The notes under the pieces: generated by a model
Databases searched by the model: none
What the model was told of the DNA's origin: nothing
Seen by the model: only the letters and a program-made list of their open reading frames with translations
NCBI GenBank assembly: GCA_949358305.1
Contig: OX442315.1
Span: 1,674,001-1,738,000, forward strand
Source of the DNA: Strigamia acuminata
Taxonomy: Eukaryota > Arthropoda > Chilopoda > Geophilomorpha > Linotaeniidae
Direction of reading: 5' to 3'
Length of the DNA: 64,000 bases
Shown here: piece after piece, positions 22,601 through 34,600 of the stretch
Position numbering within the stretch: position 1 is the first letter of the stretch
Layout: every line of letters starts with the position of its first letter
Position numbers and translations under genes: made by a program

Positions 22601-25600
22601 TCTTCGCATATTTAGATAATCGATGCTGCGGACCAAATACGTCTCCGTAGCGATATTTGTGACGATGCCGCAAGTCAGCCGTATCCCTCTGGCTTCGCCC
22701 GGATCCTCAACCAGTTGATGCCGCCCGTTTACACGCGTGAAGAACCCATTTTTTGTTATCATTAATATTTAGTAATAAATATGTTAAGTCACACTAAAAC
22801 TGTAAGTTACTTCTACTTGATTACATATTCATGTTTGTAAAGGCTTCCGTAGCTTATCTCGGTTAGGTTGTTGTTAAACTTAGCAACGTTTTGTTTAAAC
22901 CGATTATTTATCTATCTTAAAAGGACTAATAAATTAGCCCAAAAGTAGAATCGTCACAAGTGGAGGTTCTACCGAGATAGGCTGCCAAATTTTAAATAAA
23001 ATTTGAATTTTTGCATGTCTATGATGGATTCGAGTAGTGTAACGTTTATGGTGATTTTTGTGTGTAAAATAAATTTCGTTTGAGATTTATAAGTGTTTAA
23101 TATATTTTATTCTGTTGTAGAACTTCTCGCAAGATAATAAGTGTCACTCACTTTATTCTGTTTTCTTCCGCAGTGGAAATTATTTGTTTTAACAAAATAA
23201 TAATTTCTACCGCGTGGTCAGGCCTAAAGGCCCAGCCCGAGAACGGAAAAATCTTGCCCGAACTTGTTGAAGTTGGTTCCGCCCGGGTACCGTCATTTCG
23301 TCGTCGACAATCTGACAAAACCACGCGGTCGGGCCTAATTTTGAAAAGTTGACTTTTGTTGGAATTCTTAAAGAATTCTATCAATTTAACAGTTGTTTTA
23401 ATTTTAGAAATATTTTTCACATGTATTTTGCTTGAGACTTCAAGTTAAACCTAAATTTATTTGCCTAAATAAATTAGAAAGAAAATTGACGCTTTTCGAA
23501 GGAATTAAAATTTATATTTTATTTCAAAGTGGGTTTACCTTATTTTACAGACTTGATCTACATTAAAATGTTGGTTAAAAATTGTGATCTCAAGCCATTG
23601 AAATCGAATTATACGAATGGAATACCATTCGAATTTTAGCGAAGAAGAATTCTCGCTGTTGTGTTGCCTAGCAACCAGTGTTGTGCAGAAAAGCCGTCGA
23701 TTCAAACGAATTGGCGCGTCTTTTGAAATTACGAGTTTTAAAAAAAACTGTAAAAAATTCCATAAAGGTGATCATTCATTTATTAATAAATGCGGTGATA
23801 TTTTAAAATATTTTGAAAAGTATCCATTTTGTTTGGTGACTACGTCATAACACTGGAATCTGTCAAGATTACGGTTCCACGAACTTGATGATTTCCACCA
23901 ATCTCGGACGAGATTGGACTCTCGCGAGACTAGCGTTGATATTTGACCAATCAGAGAGGTGTATCGAAGTACCCTTACTTCCTTTCGAACTAGTGTGACC
24001 ACTGCTTCGTTTGCGATCCTCCTGAACGTTTGCAACTTCATCGTTATCTCTCAGACTTAGGAAATTTTCTTAGTTTTAAGTTTAGTTATGACTAATAACC
24101 AGCATCACATGAACACCCGTGGTAAGGAAAGAACTTGTTTGACCGGTGGAATGAATCTATCCGGGTTTATGCCTGTTCCTAATGGAACTGAAGAAGTGGA
24201 AAACCACGCGGTCCATAATGGCGTTTCAAATGAAACAACCGGACCATCTGGAGAGAATAGAGCTCCACGTGAACCTACTCCGCCTGGAGAAGAGGAATGC
24301 CTTCCTGAAGGTTCTCATTTAGGCCGAGGCGGTCTATTATTTTGTCAGGATCACGGTTTGAACCCAAACCAATTTAGATCTTTGACCGAAGTGTTAGATT
24401 TTATACACGCGCCTCGTGCTACGTCGGAGCAACCCCATTCCCCAGCCAGCCAAAGATTAAATAATTTTAGTCCCACTCCTTCAACGCCTATTTCTAGATA
24501 TAGAAATAAAAATGCACAACCTCCTCGTCAAGATCAGTCGAATTTGACTCCAGGAGATTTTAATCGTGCGTTCCAACAACGATTACGAGCGAATAATTTC
24601 GCTCGCAACCAACAAAGAGGATTTACAAATCCAGAGAACTTTGAGAATACGTTCAACAGAGCGAATTTGGGTCCGCCTAATATGGCCAACCCTAATCCAA
24701 GTTTTCTAAACGGATCAAATAGTTGTCCGAATCTCGCTGGAAATTTGAACCCAAATTCAGGTGCGACAAGAGGTCCAAACCGTCGTTTTGACCCAAATTC
24801 TAGATTTGCAAACAATTCTAGTCCAGCACCTAACATACAAAGGGGTCACCCAGTTCCTCCGAACTCGAATAACCCGAATAATCCTTCTACTGGAACTCCA
24901 GGAAATTCAAATAACTATTTGAATCGTCCGAATTTTGGTAATCAAGAAAGTTCGAACAACCGTCCGAATTTTGACAATCAGGGTAATTCTAATAATCATT
25001 CGAATTTTGGGAACCAAGGCAATTCGAATAACCATTCGAACTTTGGTAACCACAGTAGGTCAAATCAAGGAGGGTCGAATAATTTCAACCCCAATAATGG
25101 TGGCTCAAGTCAAAATAACTCGAGTCAACCTAATAATGGCGGATCGTCAAATGACAATTCGCGCCCCCCCAGTAGCTTTGGAATGACGGCTGATGACCTC
25201 GCGTCAATTGCCACGACCATGCATAAATTAATGCAAGCTGGAAAAAGTTCCGCCACTGTCCCTCAAACTAACTGTTTGAAACCACCAGATATCCCTGTAT
25301 TCTCCGGAAAAGCAGAAGAAAGCGAACGCTTTCTCAATATTGTAAAAAATGTCGCTTTCCTGCGAAACATGTCACTCGATGACATGCTTGTTAAAGGCGT
25401 GGCCGGTTATTTAACCGAGCAAGCGCATGGTTGGTTTCATGAAAGGAGAGAAGATTTCATATCTTGGGAAGTATTTGAACAGGCGTTCAAAGAACGGTTT
25501 GTAGCCACTCGACAAGAGCGGACGAACCAACTAACTAAGTTGAAACAACTGGAAACAGAAAGTCTTTACGACTTTATGCACAAATATTACCAGTTATGGA

Positions 25601-28600
25601 TATTGCAAGACAGTCTTGATGCAAAAGGGGCTGGTTGTCTTTTTATCGGGAGTGTAACTCCTGCTAATGATTTGCTCTTGCATACGCAAGGCATAGCGGA
25701 TTTACCTCTGACAGAGATTTATACCGTTATAACAAAAAATAAAGGCTTGTACAGTCGTACAGCTAATGGAGCAAGGGAAAATATTTCCAATCCAGTTGTT
25801 TTCCCACCTCGGAAAACTGACACACGTCCTCAGTCGAAGACAAATGCTAAATCTTTAACTTTGGATTCACAAGAACAACTTAATATTTGTGAGGAAGAGT
25901 TACCTGAGGAGTGCGAGACTGTTTATTTAATAAATGGAGTATTAGATCAGACCAGACGTGGTCAATTAGTTTGTTACCACTGTAAGAAACCAGGACACAT
26001 GCGTCGAGAATGTCCAGATTTAAAACCACGTGCAAATCTCAACTCTGAAGAGTTGCAAAAACGAAGTATGCCGGATTCCCCGACTGTGGATCCTACTTCT
26101 AAACGTCCCAATAATAGGTGGATAACTCAAGAAGTGTTGGATGCAACACTAGATGCTAAACTTGATGCGAAATTAAATACTTTTGAAAATAAGTTACAAA
26201 CTTCGCTGACTAATTCGTTGGCAGAAATGGTCAAGACTTTGATCAAGCCCGAATCGACAGATTCAAGTGCTACTAGTTCAAAAAACTAGATCCGGGGGAC
26301 GAAGGTTTATTCCATCCCCCAGAAGTGGCTAATGCTACGTCGGAATCTTTATTTATGGATGTAGACACAACTTGTCTTGAAGTAGCCACTAGTCATAGTG
26401 GCGGAGTAGAGGAAAATTTGCAAGAAATGACAGAACAATTAAAAAATCTGACATTATTTCCTCACAAGTGTTACACGAAGAAATTCTGTAGACTTCGCCG
26501 ACTCAACAGAGTCATAGGCGGCAATAATTTGCACAATATTACTTTAGGTAATAATAAAGATGATCCTCGAATGAAGATCACAATTGGTGGGCTCACCTAT
26601 AACGCGCTCATGGATACAGGAGCATCTCAATGTTACATTGGAGAACAACTTTTGTCTGAAACTCAGGCTCTGCCGGAATTTTTGCAAGAGGCTCCCAGAA
26701 ACATGATGGTGAATGCTGTAGGCGTAGCACACAAGCCTGTCGGACAAATAACTTTGTGCGTGCAATGGGCTGATGAATTTACACCAATGAATTTCATCGT
26801 TTTAGCAAAACGAGTTTGTGGCTTGATACTTGGTCACAATTTCATGCGCAGACAGAAAATTAGTCCGCATCCACATCTACAAGAGTTCTCTTGTGCAGAT
26901 AAACCTAATTGGTCCGCCCCTTATGAGTCGGAAGAAGCCAATTTGGCACTCGCCCCGTTAAATCGAATTACTTTCGATTATTTAGGACGGTCGTCCACTC
27001 TCAACTCAATTGAGTTAACAGACACTCCTGTGTTGACATGGGATGAAAAATTAGTTGAGGAGAGCGACTGCACTCCAGAACAACGACTAGCACTTCGCGA
27101 AGTGGTTAAATCGATACCGAATGTATTTCGTGATCAAGTTGGGTGCACTAACGTGACCCAACATCGTATTAAGTTCAAAGAAGGGCATTCATTGCCCAAA
27201 ATGCAGTATAGAATGTATAACCCGGCCAAGAGAGCCATTATGACCAAACTTGCTGCAGAACTTGAACAGGATGGACTTATTGAAAAGGCCAAAGGGCCCT
27301 TCATAAGTCATCCCGTCATTGTTGCGAAGTCTGACGGCTCGTATAGGATGTGCATTGACTATCGGTGGCTAAATGCCATCACTGAAGTCGAAGTAATACA
27401 AATGCCAAGTATTGACCTTTTGTTGCACAATACTGGTCCGGCAAAGTATTTTACGTCTATTGACCTTGTTAAAGGTTACTACCAAGTCGAAATGTGTAAG
27501 GAAGATCGTCCAAAAACGGCGTTCTATACGCCAAACGGCCCTTATCAATTTGTGCGAATGCCGTTCGGCCTTTGCAATGCGCCTTGTACTTTCCAGCGTC
27601 TGATGGAAGGCATTTTAGGCTCGGCTTTGCAAGACTACGCGTTAGTTTATTTGGATGACGTAATTGTGTATTCAGATAATTGGGATGATCATCTCAAACA
27701 TGTTCGAGATGTTTTGGAGAGGCTTAACCAAGCCAACATGACAATAAATAAAGCGAAATCTCGTTTTGGGCGTACAGAATTAAAATTCTTGGGCCACTGG
27801 ATTAAACCCGAAGGTCTCTTCGGTGATCCCGATAAAATATCGGCGATCATGAAATTTCCCACCCCCACGTGTGCTAAAGACATTCAGCGCTTTCACGGCA
27901 TGACTAACTTCTTCAGGAAGTTTGTTCCAAATCACGGAACTATTGCCGCACCATATACACGTATGATGAATGAGAAAACTCCATTTGAATGGGGAGATGA
28001 GCAGACAGAAGCTTTTAATAAAATTAAAGAGCTACTTTGTGGTGACAATTGTCTACACAAACCAGATATGACGTTACCATTTGTTGTCATGACTGACGCT
28101 TCACATGAAGGCTTAGGAGCTGTCCTTTGCCAAGACGTCGATATATTCGATGAAAAGAAGCAGAAAAACATTTCTGTACCCAAACCTGTAGCTTATGCAA
28201 GCAGAGTTTTACGTGGAGCAGAGAAGCGTTATACAACGCCGGAACTTGAATGTCTCGCAGTCGTGTGGGCTATTGATCGATTTAAACCATATCTCGAATA
28301 TGGTACGTTTACCTTAGAATCAGATGCTGAAGCACTGAAATGGTTGATGCGAACGCCTGAACCATCTGGGAAATTTGGCCGATGGGCCTTAAGAATCCAA
28401 TGTGGAAATTTTAAAATTGTTTTTCGAAAAGGTGCTGCTAATCAAGTTGCAGATGCACTTTCTAGAGCCCCACTAACAGAGGAAGACATTCCTCTTCGTG
28501 ATCATGTGGAACCTGTTGAAATTAAACAATATTGGCCTGAATGGGACGGAAATCCTTCTGTTTCATTAAATCGTGCCCCAGAAAAACGAGAATATTTGGC

Positions 28601-31600
28601 TAGTGTGCGTTCCTATTTTTCAGAAAATTCTAAAGAATGTTCTGAAGAAAAGGAGGGGGAGGAAGTACAAGAAACCTTGTACAGCGCGTTGACTGAAGTA
28701 CTTAAAGAAGTCCCTCCTACAAGGAGAGAAATAATAGATGCTCAGTTACTAGATACTGAATGCAAACGCATTCGAGAATATTTATTAAATGACAAGGTTG
28801 TTGGGATACCACAATCTGAAATAAAAGAATGGAAAAACAAAGTCAAAAACTATTGTTTGGACAAAAAAGAAGTTGATGGTGATCAAATGATCATCTATTT
28901 TAACCCTTCATTCGAAGAGGAATTAAACGATTCGGGAAACGGCTTTAAAGCCGTTGTACCCAGTTCACTCGTAAAACGAGTACTCTTCGCTTGTCATGGC
29001 CACCCCCTAAGCGGTCACGCTGGGATGAGTAAGACGCTTGAGAAAACGCGTTTAATATATTTCTGGCCTGGTATGAGTAGAAGTGTCAGGAACTACGTCA
29101 AAAGTTGCACGCACTGTGCTCAGTACAAGCCTATTCAACAGAAAAGGCACGCAGCTCCTTACACGCCACACAACATGACCAATCCTTGGGAATGTCCCAA
29201 AATCAGTATATTTTTGTCATTATTGACAATTGTACCAAGTTCGTTGAAATTAAGGCTTTGACCAAAGCCACGAGCGCTAACTGCGTTCAAGAATTAAGAT
29301 CTGTTACAAACAGATGGGGACACCCCAAAAAGATTGTGAGCGATAACGGAAAACAATTTGTTTCCGATATTTACAATGAGTATTGCGATATGTACAACAT
29401 TCGCCCGTCTCATACAAGCACGTATCATGCTCAGGCGAACCCGACAGAGCGAGCCAATAGAGATATAAAGACGATGCTGGCTTTGTACACAGATGTGCAC
29501 ACGCAATGGCCACGATATTTAGACGAATTCGCGTTTGCGATGAGAAATAATGTCTCAGCGGCAACGGGCTCAAGCCCGATGTTACTGAACACAGGACGAA
29601 TCGTAACATTACCTTTCGACCCAAGGATTATTAAACATGCCAATCCATTTGACAAAGAAAATCCAGAAAAATATGTCAGAGTACTATTGGATATATTGCG
29701 CAGATCGCATCAAGAGATGCATCGCAGAATTCAATTGAATTTTGAACGACATAGGAAAATACACGAACAAAAGTTCGTAATTACGGAGTTCGAAGTTGGA
29801 GATTTAGTTTGGAAACAAACTCACATCCTCTCGTGCGCAGATAAAAATATTTCTGCTGGTTTCGCAGAGAAGAGAGATGGTCCGTGGGAGATTACTAAAG
29901 TACTTCCTGGCGGAGCGTATAAATTACGCAAATTAGCTGATGGTTCGATTGAAAAATCAGTGAATATTAAAGCGTTGTATCCCTATACTCCGTCGTACCC
30001 GATTGAGACTTGGAAAGTAGGACAAAAGTCCGCCTCTTACTCGCCTCAAGAAAATCCTAGATGGATGGACGAAAGTAATCAACTTCCGGATGCTGAAGAA
30101 ATGGAATTAATCCCGGAAACTTCTTCAGAAATTCCAATGGAATTATCCGACTCAACTTCGGTGCAAATTGACAAATCTGCGCCCACTAAGTCTAAACATA
30201 GACATAGACAACGCTTAACTGCTATGGAAAGGAAAGCGGCGTTAAAAAGAGGCGAAGTTCCAAAGAAACCGCCTCGAAAACCCCGCAAACCCCAACCGAT
30301 AGTTCCACGAACTAGCACTCGTCCACGACGAGAACGAAAACCAAATCCTAAATATGCAGATGAAAATTTCGTACGAAACATCACTGCAGTATTTAAAAAA
30401 CCATACCAACAACGAGGAAAAGCCTCAAAGTTCTGTTGGAATTGATAAGTTTTATTCAAAACTTGAAGACTGTAATTATTTACATGTCTGACAGGTGTAG
30501 TGATTGATAATCTCAACACCGGGGGACAAGATATTACGATATTTATCGAAATTTATATTAAAATATGAATTTGTTGCGATGAATTAAATATTCAATAGAA
30601 TATTTTAATTTTTGGTCGTATTTACATGTATTTTAACTAAAATACAGAGAAATTACTTTGAAAAGTGATAATCTCGCGTAATTACGAAGGTACGAGACTT
30701 ACGAGGTGTGTTTAAACCTCGAACCCGACAATTAATAGGGAATAAAATTCCCAGGGTTCATTGCACACAAACACTTCGTAAAACACGTGGATACAAGTGA
30801 CTTCGTCCCTTCGTCCCTCTTCACTTTTCGACTCGAGATTTCAACGCTAATTCAATTAGCAACTTCAGCAAGGAAAACAAGCTTCAACAGTAAGTAGTTT
30901 TCAAATATATTCTTTGACCAAAGAATTTAAAAAAAAAAAAAAAATTGTTCGCAACAATTGAAAAATATCGGCGTCCCGATAAAAGTTAAAAATTCACGTG
31001 TATTATAAGCGTGAATCGGCATTAAATCACTCTGGAAGTTTAGCTATTCAGTCGAATAGTTGGGTTAAATATTAATAATGAATTATTAAGATTTAAGTAT
31101 GTAGGCACTAATTATTTAAATCAAGTCGCGGTCGAGGCTTGCATAAATTATTTAGCGGTGAATTTTCGATTTGAGATATGTATTAGACTAAGTGTTAATT
31201 AATTAATACGAAAGTTATCTTTGATATTCGAAAAGTTGGATTAAATAGTTTAAAGAAACTAAAAGAATTTTTTCTTTTGAAAAATCAACAAGTTGCGATT
31301 TTCGATGAAAATCGCTGTCAGGCGAGTCCATTCTCGTGTCATAAACACAAGGGGAATGTGACTCATTAGTGTCACATGTTAAGGGTTATAAATAACTCGA
31401 CTTGTGTATTCTTCGTTGCGAACAATACGTTTTAATTCTTTGGACTCAAGGAATGATTATTTAGAGTGGAATTATTTTTAATAAAATAATTTATTTGCGT
31501 CTGCAGATGGGAAGCGGTAAGCACCGTTCGAAACGGAGTCATCGACGACACCGTCATGAAAGCTCGTCCAGCTCGTCCACCTCGTCTAGTGACGAGCAAC

Positions 31601-34600
31601 GCCGTTCAGCGGAACGTGCTTACATGAGGGCCCAGCCGATACCGACGGCGCCCGCCTCGATGTACGCCCTGACGCCGCTGCAACTCGCGACGCTAAATTG
31701 GCTCAGTGTCCATCCGGACGGATTTCCGCTCGATTTGAATGCGATGATGCAGGCCCCGTCCACTTCGGCACAACCGACTGTTTATGAGTCGGCGCAAATG
31801 GCCCCGCTGGCCCAGGTGGCGTATCCGCCCGCGAACGTTATCAACGTCCCGTTGGCCCCGCATTCGCCAGAATTTCGGCAGCCAACTGCAAGCGTGGCGC
31901 CCACCGTCGCCAACCCGTCAAATGCAGCTGCACCGACTGTGGCAGGACAACCAACGTCTGTTGCACATCTTCCTGCCGGTGCTGAATCTTCGGCATCCGA
32001 ATACGGATGGAACGAGCTGCCGCCGGGCGCTTTGCATTATTCTGAGCCTGTTTCTCGCAACCGCGAGTACCGAGCGGCCAACAAGGCCAGAAAGAAGGAT
32101 GAGAAGGCCCGCCTGCGCAAAGAACAATGCGAGCGTGACATGGCAGCCGGAATACCTCACGATAACATCGTGACGGACCAAGCCACGGAGACGATCTGCC
32201 CATTTTGCGTCGGCTGTGGGTGGTGCTGCGGTGCATCCGCAGGTTCCTCATTAATGAGATGTCCCAACTGCCGTGGAAGGAAAACGCGTCCGCTTTCAGA
32301 GCCGTGGCGCAAGGAGGTTCAGCCCCACGTGGTAAAAGGCATTAAGCCTAACGAGAAGCGATGTTGGGCTCACTGCCCCAAGTGCCGATTGTTTCTGAAT
32401 AGTCGTGGCGAAGCGGTTTACATCGACCCGCGCTTCCTCACCTGGGCCCGCGCTGAAGCCAACGCCGGCGTAAGAGTCGAACTCCTTCGACAATCACCGC
32501 CGCCGTCCGAGGACTCCGAAGTTTCGACTGAAACTGTCCAAGCCGTCGAGAGCACCGGAAGCGAGGTCGTGGAAGAATTCGTTCGACCGAGAACGATGTC
32601 GCGTGGACGAGGCTGTCTGACGCTCGACCGAGCAAGAGAAATCGCCAAGGTTCAACGAACCAATATCTTGGCACGAGGGCGAGCTCGTAAGCTTCAACAG
32701 GCCGTAGAAGCATCGCCTAAACCTGTGGAGGATCCTCCAGCGGTCGTAACCGACGTATCGAGCGCTCCTATCGCGTCTAAGTCCGAGACTTCGGACGACG
32801 CTCAGTTTGAGGACGCTGAAGAGCTGCTTTCCGTCGTCGATTTCGTGGCGGAGTTGCTCGAGGACCTGCCGTTCCCACCTCCGAGCCCAGAGGAGATTGA
32901 AGCGCCGGAGGAAGCCGTGTTTTCCGCCGTCTCGACAGAGGCGACTGAAGAGTCGGATTTCCTGACTTCTGCCGAAGTCGAGAAACCAGAAGTGAAGGAT
33001 CCGACTGAAGTCGAAAAGAAGGATTAAAAGGGACAAATTAACATTCGTTATTTTTCCGAGTGGATATTTTTGACTAAAATAATCCAAGTGTTTTGTTGTG
33101 TTTTTTGCAATTACGAAATATTCTCATGAGTGTTGTGTTTGTTTGGTTTCAAGATTTTGAACTAATCATTAAATACTCGAACGAGTATAGTTTAATTTTA
33201 AAATTGGATTCAATTTAATTTGTTTTGTTTTTCGAATTCAATTTGGATATTTATTTGAATTAATCATATTAATATCTGTGTGATTGTTTAGTTTATTTTT
33301 CATAATTATTTGTGAAAATTGTGTTTGTTTTTGCTTTGATCGAAGCGTTGAAGAATTTCAAGTTGAAATTCGTTAATTTTTTTATGACAATCGTAATAAA
33401 AAATGAGTAGTTTAGATTTTCGATAAATAAAGTTTTGCATAAATTTATTTTATTGATTATCTTGTTGATTAATAAACTATGAAAAAGTTTATTTGACGGA
33501 GAAATAAAATTTCTATAGAAATTAGTTTCTCGAGCATGTATCCATGTTCGGACGAGTTCATTTCCGTCGCTTAGCAACCGGGAGTTGCGCAGTGCAGAGA
33601 AGCCGATTAGTCTAACCGGGTGACGAAGTTTCTGAAAGAAATAACATGATTAAGTTAATAAAATACTTACCAAGTGGATTAATTCGATAGAATTAGGTGA
33701 ACAATCTTATCCATTAAGAATGACAATCGAGAGTTAGTAAACTCTATGCTTGTCACCGGGGGATGTGTGATGATTACAAATCGATAGTTATCAATGTTCA
33801 CCATAGATGGCGCTGTTTAACCAACGCGCGTATTTCAAACTCGGTTAAAACTAAAAAGTGTGATAAATAATTATTTAGACACGGTGAATAAAATATAACT
33901 ATTTTATTCGACATAAACTAAGTATTAATTACTTGATGATGTTGATTCTATCGAATCAATATCCACATTACTTACCTGTCGAAGGGAACCAATCGGACCC
34001 TTCTGGACCCCAACTGGGCCCATCTGGACATAGTCATATATTAGGTCCGGACTAGTGACCCACGAATCCATCGATTCGTACGCTGATTGGCTGTCGCCAA
34101 TCTAGTAGTTCTACAGAACTATATAAGCTCCAGTTTCTCACCCACCCACTGGCTTGATTTTTGATAACTGAACTTGTATATTGTCTGTAGTTGAATTGTT
34201 ATCGTTTGATTTCATTATTCTCTATCGACACATCAGGCCACCTCAGTTCTCCACAATTAGTATTCATTACTATTTTGTTATTGCTGTTGTAGGGCCTTTT
34301 CGGGAAGGCTAACTCCGGTAATAGACATGCATTCGCATGAAATGGCCCCGTAACGTTAGCCAGCTGTTCTACGGGACAGTAGGACTTCGTACGGTGGCTT
34401 AATATAACGGTCGTATACAGTACGACCTTGCTAAATGAAAGTAGGTCCCTCAGCTAACTGGCCACAGTCCGCTGCAGGATGGTTGTTGTAAACAGCCCAC
34501 GCAGGTTCCCGTCTTTCTACGATTGGTCCTTCCGCTCGTTAAAAGTCGGTAAAGGCCTAATGCACAGGTAACACGCCGGGTTGGTAGCCCGTGAGTAATA

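Noticed and set aside
31507-33027. Envelope gene of an errantivirus-type element
   Set aside because: No signal peptide, transmembrane helix or furin-like site, and a Cys cluster of zinc-ribbon type instead. The position alone is not enough.
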